DNA from: Bacteroides thetaiotaomicron VPI-5482
Lineage (GTDB): Bacteria; Bacteroidota; Bacteroidia; Bacteroidales; Bacteroidaceae
NCBI RefSeq assembly: GCF_000011065.1
Contig: NC_004663.1
Span: 2,356,001-2,420,000 of the forward strand
Reading direction: 5' to 3'
DNA: 64,000 bases
The position numbers and the translations under genes are program-made. The stretch's first letter is position 1, and every line of letters starts with the position of its first letter. Shown piece by piece: positions 36,014 to 44,836 of the stretch. The notes below the pieces were generated by a model. It was not told where the DNA came from and searched no databases. It was given only the letters and a program-made list of their open reading frames with translations.

Positions 36014-36814
36014 ATGAAAATTACAATTATAGGAGCCGGAAACATAGGGAGCGCAGTTGCTGCCTGTCTGGCAAAAGGACATCTCTACAACGAAAAAGAT
36101 ATTATCATTTCTACCCCTCATACAGACAAGCTAGAAAATCTGCACAAACAATTTCCTGCGATACGCATAATGACAGAGAATCAGTATGCCATATCGGAAG
36201 CCGACATTATTATTCTGGCTGTCAAACCATGTATAGTAGACGAAGTATTATCTCCGTTACGATTCTCACGCACCCAAATCCTGGTTTCACTGGTAACCGG
36301 AATATCCATTTCTCACCTGGCACATTTATCGGAAACCGAAATGCCTATATTCCGGGTTGTTCCAAACATCGCCATTACGGAACATTCGAGCCTGACCCTG
36401 ATAACTTCACGCAAAGCCGGCAAAGAACACCAGCAACTCATAAAACAGACATTTGAAGAAGGAGGAAAGTGTTTGTTCGCAGAAGAGAAACAGCTGGATA
36501 TCATTTCTGCATTAACTTCCAGTGGAATCGCTTTCGCATTAAAATATATTCATGCAGCCATGCAAGCCGGCATAGAATTGGGTATCTCCGCTGAAGATGC
36601 AATGCGAATGACGGCATATAGCATGGAAGGAGCTACAGAACTGATTTTAAATCACGACACCCACCCGCTGTTAGAAATAGAAAAAGCAGCTACTCCCGGT
36701 GGAGCCACCATTAAAGGATTGAATGAACTGGAGCACAGGGGATTTACTTCCGCCGTTATTCATGCCATAAAAAGTAGCGCCACAGTATCGACCGATAAAG
36801 AGACTGAAGAATAG
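36014..36814 (+). CDS. proC: Pyrroline-5-carboxylate reductase
   Basis: 266 residues. An N-terminal Rossmann fold (MKITIIGAGNIGSAVAACL) binds NAD(P)H. The C-terminal dimer domain has VPNIAITEHSSLTLI and the P5CR signature near the end (TPGGATIKGLNELEHRGFTS). It reduces pyrroline-5-carboxylate to proline in the cytoplasm. The catalytic region SALTSSGIAFALKYIHA corresponds to SGSGPAY in better-known enzymes and is somewhat divergent. Probably one operon with the degenerate aspartokinase upstream; the arrangement is unusual because proC normally neighbours proA/proB. Confidence 0.92.
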   Translation: MKITIIGAGNIGSAVAACLAKGHLYNEKDIIISTPHTDKLENLHKQFPAIRIMTENQYAISEADIIILAVKPCIVDEVLSPLRFSRTQILVSLVTGISISHLAHLSETEMPIFRVVPNIAITEHSSLTLITSRKAGKEHQQLIKQTFEEGGKCLFAEEKQLDIISALTSSGIAFALKYIHAAMQAGIELGISAEDAMRMTAYSMEGATELILNHDTHPLLEIEKAATPGGATIKGLNELEHRGFTSAVIHAIKSSATVSTDKETEE

Positions 36815-36927
36815 ACAAACGATCCCCTAAATTTTCACGCACATAATTTCGCACTAATATAAAGTATATATTTTTCATATAAAGAAGAAGATACTAACAG
36901 CATTATTATACGTTTATTATACATTAA

Positions 36928-36959
36928 AAAGAGTTACCCTATACACAGAGTAACTCTTT
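36928..36959 (-). terminator. Terminator of the wHTH gene
   Basis: AAAGAGTTAC pairs with GTAACTCTTT. On the minus strand a T run follows, so it ends the transcript of the 37068-37292 gene; it may also weakly stop proC transcription. The rest of 36815-37067 holds nothing else I can see. Confidence 0.65.
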
Positions 36960-37067
36960 CTAAATTCAGTTCTTCAGGTTCAGATTTAACTTACGATACT
37001 TTATATCGACAATTCTTTACTTATAAGTTAATGGAACTTCAAAGATGTTCACGAACAGCATTCTTTA

Positions 37068-37292
37068 TTATCCAAAGCTAAAAGGGAAAGTGCTTTCATC
37101 AGATAAAGCAATTAATCCATTTTTCCGCTGGATACAAATTTTGTTCTCTCTCGCCAGCCAACCGGCGGCTAATGCTGTACTCTCTACGCTAAGGTTTAAT
37201 CTTCTCGCCAATTCTGGTATCGAAATTTCACCAATTTCTTTCAGGGCACACCAGACCTTGCCGGCATTGTTCCCTACTACTCTTTTATCCAT
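37068..37292 (-). CDS. Small winged helix-turn-helix protein (DUF2582-like)
   Basis: 74 residues: GKVWCALKEIGEISIPELARRLNLSVESTALAAGWLARENKI is a complete winged HTH, with the short wing at ICIQRKNGLIALS. This family is widespread in Bacteroides as a stand-alone domain; its targets are unknown. The opposite-strand open frame here is a shadow. Confidence 0.82.
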   Translation of the reverse strand: MDKRVVGNNAGKVWCALKEIGEISIPELARRLNLSVESTALAAGWLARENKICIQRKNGLIALSDESTFPFSFG

Positions 37293-37572
37293 GGCTATTC
37301 TCTATTAATAATTCGAAACTAAGATAGCTATTTTAATAATAGTTCATAACATATTCTCTTATTTTATTTAACAGATTGACATTATTTAAAGATTCAAAAA
37401 AGAATCGGGTTCAAACAGTTAAATATTCGGTCATATTTTATACTAAAGCACCATTCTGGAATACTCAAAATCATCAAATAAATTCATAGCATAACTAAAA
37501 GAGAATCAACAGGTTTTATTAAAAAAAATGAATAATAGCAATATCGGACAAGTTCGTTCCCTTTTTTACCAA

Positions 37573-37580
37573 TACCTTTG
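37573..37580 (+). promoter_or_regulatory. -7 box of the AraC/GyrI-like regulator gene
   Basis: TACCTTTG followed by C fits the consensus, placing the start of transcription near 37587. That makes ATG 37605 the real start and excludes the in-frame TTG at 37578. The rest of 37293-37572 is AT-rich with no gene. Confidence 0.6.
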
Positions 37581-37604
37581 CGAAGTGAAATACCAAAAGA
37601 AGTT

Positions 37605-38462
37605 ATGCAACAGAAGAAAACAACCAAAGAAGAGTATCAAAAGTGCGTAAATGTTGTGGTGGAATATATCAATCAACATTTAGGAGAAGACATTGATTTG
37701 AAATCGCTGGCCAGGATATCAAACTTTTCTCCTTTTTATTTTCACCGAATTATGAAAGCATTCCTCGGTGAACCGATCGGTACCTTTATTGTCCGGACGC
37801 GGACAGAAGCAGCCGCACGTTTATTGCGCTATTCGGATATTCCTATTGCCGATATTGCCTATCGCATCGGATATTCATCCCCTTCTTCCTTGTCGAAAGT
37901 GTTCAGACAGTTTTATGGTATTTCTCCTTTAGAGTATCGAAACAATAAAAACTTTGTAATTATGAAACCAGCGATTATCAGGCCAGACCTGGAACTGAAA
38001 AGTGAAATTAAGAGTATACCTGCACGCAATGTTATTTATATCCGCCTGTCCGGTGACTACAAACTGAATGACTACGGAGGGACATGGGGACGTCTGTGGC
38101 AGTTCATCAAAGAACAAAAGCTGCCGATGGGAGATTTCAGCCCGCTCTGCATCTATCACGACGACCCCAAAGTGACACCAGCCGAGAAATTGCGCACCGA
38201 TGTATGTATGGTGATGCCCGTACAGGTAGCTCCCAAAGGAGATGTAGGATTCAAGACACTTCCGGCAGGACGTTATGCAATCTTCTTATATAAAGGTACG
38301 TATGACAATCTGCAAGCGGTATATGATACTATCTATGGAAAATGTCTGCCCGAAATGGAATGTACGCTACGCGATGAACCCAGTGCCGAACGCTATCTGA
38401 ACAATCCGTGCGAAACCGCTCCCGAAGAGCTGTTGACAGAGATTTATATTCCGGTAGAATAA
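37605..38462 (+). CDS. AraC-family regulator with GyrI-like effector domain
   Basis: 285 residues. Two AraC helix-turn-helices lie at about 12-110: DLKSLARISNFSPFYFHRIMKAFLG and IADIAYRIGYSSPSSLSKVFRQFYG. The C-terminal GyrI-like/effector-binding domain (about 130-285) has IPARNVIYIRLSGDY and LPAGRYAIFLYKGTYDNL. This Rob/BmrR-like plan senses small lipophilic molecules. No target operon adjoins; the next genes face the other way. Confidence 0.93.
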   Translation: MQQKKTTKEEYQKCVNVVVEYINQHLGEDIDLKSLARISNFSPFYFHRIMKAFLGEPIGTFIVRTRTEAAARLLRYSDIPIADIAYRIGYSSPSSLSKVFRQFYGISPLEYRNNKNFVIMKPAIIRPDLELKSEIKSIPARNVIYIRLSGDYKLNDYGGTWGRLWQFIKEQKLPMGDFSPLCIYHDDPKVTPAEKLRTDVCMVMPVQVAPKGDVGFKTLPAGRYAIFLYKGTYDNLQAVYDTIYGKCLPEMECTLRDEPSAERYLNNPCETAPEELLTEIYIPVE

Positions 38463-38480
38463 GAAGGATTTAAAAATAAA

Positions 38481-38511
38481 TGAGACTGCATCCATAAAAA
38501 ATGCAGTCTCA
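38481..38511. terminator. Terminator between AraC gene and VOC gene
   Basis: TGAGACTGCAT pairs perfectly with ATGCAGTCTCA around CCATAAAAA. It is followed by only a mixed T-rich tract, so efficiency is uncertain. Confidence 0.6.
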
Positions 38512-38583
38512 TTCTACTTTCGCTCATCATTACCCATCAGAGGGCAACTACGCCGGACAGATAATCTTCCTCTCTTTTATCTG

Positions 38584-38949
38584 TTATTTATCAGCGTAAA
38601 GCCCTACCCTGTTTCCCTCGCTATCCGCAAACAAGGCAAACCAGCCTCTGCCCTCTACTTCGATTTTCGTCTTGGGCATCATGATTTTTCCACCTTTCCG
38701 AAGGACTTTTTCCAGTGTCTGATCGATGTCTTCACAATTAAAAGAGATAATCACTCCTTTTTCCGAAGGAAGATAATCGGGAGCATGAAAAATAGCGCCG
38801 ACCGTTTCACCTTCTTCCGTGAAACACGCCATCTTCTCCTCTTCACATTCAAAAACCGGAAGCTGTACCCCAAACACTGTTTCATAGAAATCGACAGCCC
38901 GGTGAAAATCAACTGTAGGAATCTCAAAAAATGCAATAAACTTTTTCAT
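38584..38949 (-). CDS. VOC-superfamily (glyoxalase/bleomycin-resistance-like) protein
   Basis: 121 residues with two beta-alpha-beta-beta-beta modules: FFEIPTVDFHRAVDFYETVFGVQL and SFNCEDIDQTLEKVLRKGGKIMMPKT, ending WFALFADSEGNRVGLYADK. VOC proteins bind metals for varied small-molecule chemistry or act as sequestering proteins. No substrate can be inferred. It diverges from nothing and lies 94 bp from the AraC gene on the same strand upstream. Confidence 0.9.
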   Translation of the reverse strand: MKKFIAFFEIPTVDFHRAVDFYETVFGVQLPVFECEEEKMACFTEEGETVGAIFHAPDYLPSEKGVIISFNCEDIDQTLEKVLRKGGKIMMPKTKIEVEGRGWFALFADSEGNRVGLYADK

Positions 38950-39043
38950 TTCGTTCTTTTTTTATGGTTACTATTGAGCCTTTGCAAAGACACTGCAAAA
39001 GTAAGGGATGCCACAAAGCTCTGATAGGAAAAAAAAGACATTT

Positions 39044-39847
39044 TCAAAATTCCGAGAAGTAATCAGAATAAGGAGCACAAACAGAAAGATATTCTGCAGG
39101 CGTATAACCGGAAAATAGTTTGAATTCCTTGATCATGTGGGACTGATCGGAGTATCCACATTCATAGGCCACTTGTACAAAAGGCAAAGTCACATCCTGT
39201 TGCAACAGAAATAAAGCACGTTGCATACGCACAATACGAAGATATTCCTTGGGAGTCGTACCGACATGATCGGCAAAAACACGTCCGAACTGCTTGCTAC
39301 TCAAACAAGCCGCCTCCGACAATTGAGGAATATTTATCTGTGGTTGAAGATTGATTTCCTGAAAGACAGCAGACATCCTCTTCAGATTATACTCGGAAAA
39401 AGCATATAAACGACGAAGAAAAAACTGCTCTATCAGACGAATACAGACTATATTATCAGAAGTATCAGTGACTTGCTTCGCCAAATCCGATAGTTCGACA
39501 TCTTCCACTTCATCCATCGCTACATCTTTCCCATGAAACAAGTGAACGGGAATGTGGAGCAAGGCTTTCGCTGCATAAGGTTGAAAAACAACCGTAATCA
39601 TCTCTATCCTACCCGTCGACAACACATCGGAGAATCCGATCGACTGTCCGCAAATAAAAGACTGTGGCTGCAACTTTAAATCATTCTGCAGGAAGAGTTG
39701 TTTCCCTTTATGAAAAACAAGTTGCATACAACCGATGGGCAAAGTCCGTTCGGAAACAGGAACTGCTGCATCATCCTGCAATATCCAATAATGGCGGATG
39801 TAAGGCGATAGCACAGGAACGGGCTTTATAATCTGAAATGACTGCAT
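39044..39847 (-). CDS. AraC-family transcriptional regulator with DUF6597-like N-terminus
   Basis: 267 residues. The N-terminal half (PVLSPYIRHYWILQDDAAVP, then LPIGCMQLVFHKG, FICGQSIGFSDV) is the cupin-like sensor found in many Bacteroidetes AraC proteins. The C-terminal pair of HTHs is at about 165-260: INIPQLSEAACLSSKQFGRVFADHVG and VAYECGYSDQSHMIKEFKLFSGYTP. It may control the VOC gene, 94 bp downstream on the same strand. Bases 39848-40057 hold no recognised gene. Confidence 0.92.
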   Translation of the reverse strand: MQSFQIIKPVPVLSPYIRHYWILQDDAAVPVSERTLPIGCMQLVFHKGKQLFLQNDLKLQPQSFICGQSIGFSDVLSTGRIEMITVVFQPYAAKALLHIPVHLFHGKDVAMDEVEDVELSDLAKQVTDTSDNIVCIRLIEQFFLRRLYAFSEYNLKRMSAVFQEINLQPQINIPQLSEAACLSSKQFGRVFADHVGTTPKEYLRIVRMQRALFLLQQDVTLPFVQVAYECGYSDQSHMIKEFKLFSGYTPAEYLSVCAPYSDYFSEF

Positions 39848-40057
39848 ATGGCAAAGATATCACTTTTTTAATTATGGAAGCAAAAGTAGATAGTCTCTTT
39901 GAATCTGTATTGTAAAAAAGAGACATTTAATTATTAAATCAAACCTAAAGAATTATCCTTCTGTTAAAATGATAAAAAGAATAGAAGTATTTATGTCTTT
40001 TTTCTTTTTTATTGTCTAATATTGTTCTCTATTAATACACACAATACATAAAACCAT

Positions 40058-41275
40058 ATGGATGCTCAAGGACTTCGTCTCATAACTGCTCTTAAACTGT
40101 GCATACTAGCCACTAAAAAAGATGGTACACCTTTATATAGTGACAGAGAGCAATACATCTTCTCCGAATTATATGGTTTGGAAGGAAACGAAATACAAAA
40201 TATGATAAGTTTGGGAGATAAATTAGGACTTAGTCGTGAAAGAATCCGTCAATTAAAAGTAAAAGTATTCAAGAAATTCGGAATTTTAAGAAAAAGAAAT
40301 ATCCCAGCCATCATTGACATTGATAATCTATTGACTAATAATCACCAGATCAATCTTGATGAAGTACACAATTTTGCTTGCTACTTAAAAAAATTTCAAG
40401 AAAGCCATCTGTCTGAATATCCCATAGAAACTCTTTTTGATCTAGCTCAACTTTACTTTAAACAGGATTATTCCATTATCAAAACCTGGAAAAGAGAAAT
40501 CAAAGAAACAAGCACAATCTTTCCCAAAAAGCAAAATTCACAATTGACAGATATTACAAACAAAATTATATGGTTTGATCATGTGAAGTCATGGACTCTT
40601 GAAGAAATCCACCAAATAACTCCTCATAGAAACTATGACCCAAACAAAAAATATTTAGAATCAGAAGCTGGAGAGTTCTATAGTAATAAACTTCAAAGAA
40701 ATGTTTTTTACGAATCGATGCTTGAGAAAAAATTCTATAAACGTTTAGAAAAATCACATGAGGTTATTTATTATGTCGAACAAGGCATTACAATCACATA
40801 CGATAGAGGAAAATATACCCCTGATGCTATAGTCTTCCTTGATGATGGGAAAGGTTTCGTTGTAGAAATTAAGCCTTTGACCGAAATGGCCAACCAATCT
40901 GTACAAAAAAAATTCAAGGCATTACTTGATTTTTGTGAAGAAACAGGTCTTGGAGCTACTTTAACAGATGGGCGTACAGATATCAATCATATATTCGAAA
41001 CTATTCCAAATCTCGCTTTCGAAGAAAGCATCTTGCAATCTTTGAAAGAATTTAAGAAACTTACTTATGGTAAAGTAAACGAATTAAAAAATAAATATCA
41101 AGTAACGACTATACATCTGCTACAATGCATTATAAAAAATAATTTATCCTATAACTCCATGCCGACATTTATTTGGAAAACTAAAAAGCCCATTATATGT
41201 GATTTACTTTTAAGTCCTGAAAATAAGATGTTATTAAAAGGATCGACAGATATTATCAATAACGACAAAACATAA
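40058..41275 (+). CDS. Sigma-region-4-like HTH fused to TnsA-like PD-(D/E)XK endonuclease
   Basis: 405 residues. An N-terminal helix-turn-helix at about 50-74 (LGDKLGLSRERIRQLKVKVF) resembles sigma-70 region 4. A linker with predicted helices follows. At about 195-290 is a TnsA-type nuclease: Glu199 in FYESMLEKKFYKRL, Pro235-Asp236 in YTPDAIVF, and Glu250-x-Lys252 in GFVVEIKP, the full PD-(D/E)XK set. TnsA cuts the 5' strands in Tn7-like transposition, but no TnsB/C/D gene is nearby. Base composition is visibly AT-richer than the flanks, suggesting transfer. It may be a stand-alone nuclease, for example in defence; that is speculation. Confidence 0.78.
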   Translation: MDAQGLRLITALKLCILATKKDGTPLYSDREQYIFSELYGLEGNEIQNMISLGDKLGLSRERIRQLKVKVFKKFGILRKRNIPAIIDIDNLLTNNHQINLDEVHNFACYLKKFQESHLSEYPIETLFDLAQLYFKQDYSIIKTWKREIKETSTIFPKKQNSQLTDITNKIIWFDHVKSWTLEEIHQITPHRNYDPNKKYLESEAGEFYSNKLQRNVFYESMLEKKFYKRLEKSHEVIYYVEQGITITYDRGKYTPDAIVFLDDGKGFVVEIKPLTEMANQSVQKKFKALLDFCEETGLGATLTDGRTDINHIFETIPNLAFEESILQSLKEFKKLTYGKVNELKNKYQVTTIHLLQCIIKNNLSYNSMPTFIWKTKKPIICDLLLSPENKMLLKGSTDIINNDKT

Positions 41276-41281
41276 AATATG

Positions 41282-41325
41282 CCTCGCCTGGGTATAATAT
41301 AATAGCCAGGCAAGGGGTCTTATTT
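41282..41325. terminator. Terminator between the TnsA-like and DUF3829 genes
   Basis: CCTCGCCTGG pairs with CCAGGCAAGG (one mismatch) around a 14-base loop, followed by a T-rich tract on the plus strand. Confidence 0.7.
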
Positions 41326-41326
41326 T

Positions 41327-42196
41327 TCAAATAACAGAAAGCCCGTATTCATAGGCTTCTGACATCGCCTGATATTCTTTGTCCGAATATGCACCTTTAC
41401 TTCTTGCCTTCTGCATATCATTCATAAAGGACTTAACGGTAGAAAGGAAGCTCTGAAAATTCTTCAGTTCTTCATCATAACCTGTAACAGCCGGAATTTT
41501 TTCCGCAGCCTTCAGTTCCTTCTCCAACTCCGCCATTTTCAAATCAATCCGTACTCCGTCCATTGCATGTTTGCGGGAATACAAATTCATTATGCTCTGC
41601 ACCGTGCCTGACATCTTGCGCATCGCCATTATCTGATCTTTCAACGGCTCATCAGCCAAAAGTTCACTCTCCGCTTGTTCGGTCAAAGGACTTAGGATAT
41701 CAAAAATCACTTGCTTATACTCGGACAGTTCTACGCTCAACTTATAGTTTTCATCCAAAAGCTGAGCCGTTTTTGCTGTATCTTTCGACTTCTTATAAGC
41801 TAGAAATTTATTGAAGTTATCATAGAACTGTGTCCGCACATTAAACAATCCGGCATAATTCTGCTTTAGATTCTGACGGACTTCAGGATTAAAATAGTCT
41901 CCCGGGTCCAACAATTCCGCTGTATCACGGGCAGCTATTTCCGGAGGTGCAATCGGGTCAACTTCAGGCACTTTCCCTGTCTGTTCCATGTATCCCAACA
42001 CAGCATTTATATCTTTCGCATTAGCCACATGCCTCAATACAGCGAGCGACATATGATAATAATTGATCACCTTACTGGCATCATCCAATTCCTCCGTACT
42101 TTCCGAGGATACAGTCTGCTTTTTACTTCCCCCCGAACAGGAAGACAACAGCAAAGCACCGACCAGTGCTCCAAACAATAAAAATTTCTTTTTCAT
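41327..42196 (-). CDS. DUF3829 family lipoprotein
   Basis: 289 residues. Lipoprotein signal with lipobox LLSSC (Cys20), a Ser/Thr-rich linker, then an all-alpha domain (YHMSLAVLRHVANAKDINAVL, LDENYKLSVELSEYKQVIFD, MAELEKELKAAEKIPAV). This is the DUF3829 pattern, predicted helical and periplasmic or surface. No function is known. It is followed by nothing on its strand and is probably a single-gene unit. Confidence 0.85.
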   Translation of the reverse strand: MKKKFLLFGALVGALLLSSCSGGSKKQTVSSESTEELDDASKVINYYHMSLAVLRHVANAKDINAVLGYMEQTGKVPEVDPIAPPEIAARDTAELLDPGDYFNPEVRQNLKQNYAGLFNVRTQFYDNFNKFLAYKKSKDTAKTAQLLDENYKLSVELSEYKQVIFDILSPLTEQAESELLADEPLKDQIMAMRKMSGTVQSIMNLYSRKHAMDGVRIDLKMAELEKELKAAEKIPAVTGYDEELKNFQSFLSTVKSFMNDMQKARSKGAYSDKEYQAMSEAYEYGLSVI

Positions 42197-42352
42197 AATG
42201 TTCTCCTTATTAGTTACTTTCCGTACTATAACAATAAAAAACGATTTTTGTTATGTACAAACAATAGGTATCACATACACTTACAACGGTGGAAAAATTC
42301 AAGATGCTATTAACGATGATTAAAGAATAAACAATTATCGACGTATAAAAAC

Positions 42353-42422
42353 AAAAAATGGCTACTCATCACGAGCAACCAATCTTTTGTTAACCTTAAA
42401 TCTAATACTTATGAAAAAAACA
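42353..42422 (-). ncRNA. Predicted small RNA, family A copy 1
   Basis: Minus-strand promoter: TTTG (42455-42458), 19-bp spacer, TATATTTG (42428-42435). The transcript of about 70 nt carries the conserved core GTATTAGATTTAAGGTTAAC and ends in a stem-loop (42360-42380, imperfect) with a T run (A at 42353-42358 on plus). Copies 2 and 3 share promoter, core and upstream box; this copy has a few extra bases in homopolymers. The core is complementary to a generic translation start (TTAACCTTAAATCTAATACT then ATG), hinting at base pairing with mRNA start regions. Confidence 0.75.
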
Positions 42423-42481
42423 CAGTACAAATATACCACCTTTCAAGTAAATAGCAAATTTCAGAGCCGAATCGGACGATA

Positions 42482-42497
42482 ATATAACACGGTTTAA
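42482..42497 (-). promoter_or_regulatory. Conserved upstream box of small RNA copy 1
   Basis: ATATAACACGGTTTAA starts 27 bp beyond the -33 TTTG. The same box sits at the same offset in copies 2 (43830) and 3 (47087). The remaining 42498-42725 is AT-rich with no gene. Confidence 0.55.
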
Positions 42498-42725
42498 GAC
42501 TCTCGGAAGCGCATTAACATTTCAGACTTTTCGTGTTAACATTTAACATATTCATTCACAGTTCCTGCTTAAAGAAATTCTTGAAAAAGCAACTAAGTCC
42601 GCTTTTTCAAGAATTTCGCATTAATCCTTTTTCAGTATACTCTATTCTCCCTCCTATCCGTACTATTGATTATTTTTCATCACGGAATTATTGCAATACA
42701 ACCAATTTTACCGTAACTTTGAAAT

Positions 42726-43664
42726 ATGATAATTAGCGCCAGCCGCCGGACAGATATTCCGGCATTCTATTCGCAATGGTTCTTCAACCGGATTAAAGAA
42801 GGATATGTGTTAGTTCCCAATCCTTTTAATCCTAAAATGATCAGCAAGGTCAGCTTACATCCTGCTGTGATAGATTGCATCGTGTTCTGGACCAAGAATC
42901 CCGCCCCGATGATTGATAAACTGGATCATCTGCAAGACTACAAATACTACTTTCAGTTCACCCTCAATCCTTACGGAGAGAAATTAGAGAATAATCTGCC
43001 GTCAGTCAACAAACGAATAGACATATTCAAACGCCTTTCGGATAAAATAGGAAAAGAAAAAGTGATCTGGCGCTATGACCCGATACTGACCAATGAAGAG
43101 TACGACGTTTCTTTCCATAAGGAGGCGTTTGCCCAAATTGCCTATGGACTTAAAGACCATACCGAAAAGTGTATGCTGGGATTTATTGACCATTACCAGC
43201 ATATCCGCACCGCAGTCGGCCAGTTCAACATACAGCCGTTGCGAAAAGAGGAGATTGAAGAAATAGCCGTCTCTTTCAGGAATACCATCAACGAATATCC
43301 TGCCATCCAACTAGATACCTGCACCTCCAAAGTTGATCTGAGACATTTGGGAATCCCTGCCGGACTGTGTATCGACAAAGAACTGATCGAAAGAATCACC
43401 GGCTACCCCCTCCTTGCCAAAAAAGACAAAAATCAGCGGAATGTCTGCAATTGCATTGAAAGTATCGACATAGGCACTTATGAAAGTTGCCTCAACGGAT
43501 GCATCTATTGTTACGCCATCAAAGGCAATTACAACAGTGTGGAATATAACACTAAGAAACATGACAGGAATTCGCCTTTGCTGATCGGGCATCCGGCAGA
43601 AGATGATGTAGTGAAGGAACGGGAAATGAAAAGTCTGCGAAACAATCAATATTCATTATTCTGA
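42726..43664 (+). CDS. DUF1848 family protein with C-terminal Cys motif
   Basis: 312 residues. The family start MIISASRRTDIPAFYSQWFFNRI and the TIM-barrel-like middle (VFWTKNPAPMIDKLD, YFQFTLNPYG, VIWRYDPILT) are clear. Near the C-terminus lies CNCIESIDIGTYESCLNGCIYCYA, where CxxxCxxC looks like the [4Fe-4S] motif of radical SAM enzymes but placed at the wrong end of the protein. The reaction is unknown. It lies between two copies of the same small-RNA gene. Confidence 0.87.
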   Translation: MIISASRRTDIPAFYSQWFFNRIKEGYVLVPNPFNPKMISKVSLHPAVIDCIVFWTKNPAPMIDKLDHLQDYKYYFQFTLNPYGEKLENNLPSVNKRIDIFKRLSDKIGKEKVIWRYDPILTNEEYDVSFHKEAFAQIAYGLKDHTEKCMLGFIDHYQHIRTAVGQFNIQPLRKEEIEEIAVSFRNTINEYPAIQLDTCTSKVDLRHLGIPAGLCIDKELIERITGYPLLAKKDKNQRNVCNCIESIDIGTYESCLNGCIYCYAIKGNYNSVEYNTKKHDRNSPLLIGHPAEDDVVKEREMKSLRNNQYSLF

Positions 43665-43703
43665 ATCACGCCCGGACTCCAAATAATTCCTTCGCATAAG
43701 AGC

Positions 43704-43770
43704 AAAAAAAAGGCTATCTATCCCAGACAGCCAATCTTTGTTAACCTTAAATCTAATACTATGAAAAACA
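43704..43770 (-). ncRNA. Predicted small RNA, family A copy 2
   Basis: Promoter on minus: TTTG (43803-43806), 19 bp, TATCTTTG (43776-43783). A transcript of about 67 nt has the same core as copy 1 and ends in hairpin GGCTATCT/AGACAGCC (43712-43732, one mismatch) followed by eight T. The hairpin sequence differs from the other copies while the first 45 nt are nearly identical, so the 5' part is under selection. Confidence 0.8.
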
Positions 43771-43829
43771 CAGTACAAAGATACGGACTTTTGCCTCATC
43801 TCCAAATTTTCCGGCTAAAACGGGACATC

Positions 43830-43845
43830 TTATAACATGGTTTAA
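43830..43845 (-). promoter_or_regulatory. Conserved upstream box of small RNA copy 2
   Basis: TTATAACATGGTTTAA begins 27 bp beyond the -33 element, as in copies 1 and 3. A second stretch shared only with copy 1 (CCGCATTAACA, then TGTTAACATTTA) lies further out, up to 43892. No gene is seen in 43893-44047. Confidence 0.55.
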
Positions 43846-44047
43846 TAGAATCAGAACCGCATTAACAAATAAGCAACTTCATGTTAACATTTAGCAGTCT
43901 TCTTAAATATTTAGCCCATAAAACTGAATGAGATGCAAAAGTTTTCGAATCTGTTGCCGATTCCTATTAATAAGAGTTTACAGGCAACAACAAATCCATT
44001 CATTAGCTGTTAATTAGAGGAAGGTAATCATCAAATTCTCAACATAT

Positions 44048-44827
44048 ATGAAAAGATTTGAAAACAAAGTAGTCGTCATCACCGGTGCTGCCGGTGGCAT
44101 TGGCGAAGCAACCACACGCCGCATCGTCTCCGAAGGAGGAAAAGTAGTCATCGCCGATCTTTCGCAGGAAAGGGCCGACAAGCTTGCCGCCGAACTCACT
44201 CAAGCAGGGGCCGACGTGCGTCCCATCTATTTCTCCGCCACCGAACTCCAAAGCTGTAAAGAACTGGTTGATTTCGCCATGAAGGAATACGGTCAGATAG
44301 ACGTACTTATAAACAACGTAGGCGGAACCGACCCCAAACGTGATCTGAATATTGAAAAGCTGGATATCGATTACTTCGACGAAGTATTCCATCTGAACCT
44401 TTGCTGCACGATGTATCTTTCTCAGCAGGTCATTCCCATCATGACCACTCACGGAGGCGGAAATATCGTAAACGTAGCATCTATAAGCGGACTGACAGCC
44501 GACGCCAACGGCACTCTCTACGGAGCCAGCAAAGCAGGTGTCATCAATCTGACCAAATATATCGCCACCCAAATGGGAAAGAAAAATATCCGCTGCAATG
44601 CCGTAGCACCGGGACTGGTTCTTACCCCTGCCGCACTGGACAATCTGAACGAAGAAGTACGCAATATATTTCTGGGACAATGCGCCACGCCTTATTTGGG
44701 AGAACCCGAAGACGTTGCCGCCACTATTGCATTCCTGGCCTCCAACGATGCACGATACATCACCGGACAGACGATTGTGGTAGACGGTGGCTTAACCATT
44801 CACAATCCTACCGTTGAATTATCATAA
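44048..44827 (+). CDS. Short-chain dehydrogenase/reductase
   Basis: 259 residues, classical SDR: the NAD(P)-binding TGAAGGIGEATTR near residue 13, NNVGG, catalytic Ser in VNVASISGL, and Tyr/Lys in YGASKAGVINLTKYIA. The C-terminal TGQTIVVDGG is standard. Arg/Ala after the second strand (VIADLSQ, Asp at its end) suggests NAD preference. The substrate is unknown. It stands alone. Confidence 0.92.
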   Translation: MKRFENKVVVITGAAGGIGEATTRRIVSEGGKVVIADLSQERADKLAAELTQAGADVRPIYFSATELQSCKELVDFAMKEYGQIDVLINNVGGTDPKRDLNIEKLDIDYFDEVFHLNLCCTMYLSQQVIPIMTTHGGGNIVNVASISGLTADANGTLYGASKAGVINLTKYIATQMGKKNIRCNAVAPGLVLTPAALDNLNEEVRNIFLGQCATPYLGEPEDVAATIAFLASNDARYITGQTIVVDGGLTIHNPTVELS

Positions 44828-44836
44828 ATATACCCC

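Noticed and set aside
37045..37308. 87-codon plus-strand frame
   Set aside because: Opposite strand of a clear winged helix-turn-helix protein.
42401..42440. ATG in the plus-strand reading of the family A repeats (ACTATGAAAAACACAG) as a leader peptide
   Set aside because: The frame closes after a few codons, and the promoter and terminator both belong to the minus strand.
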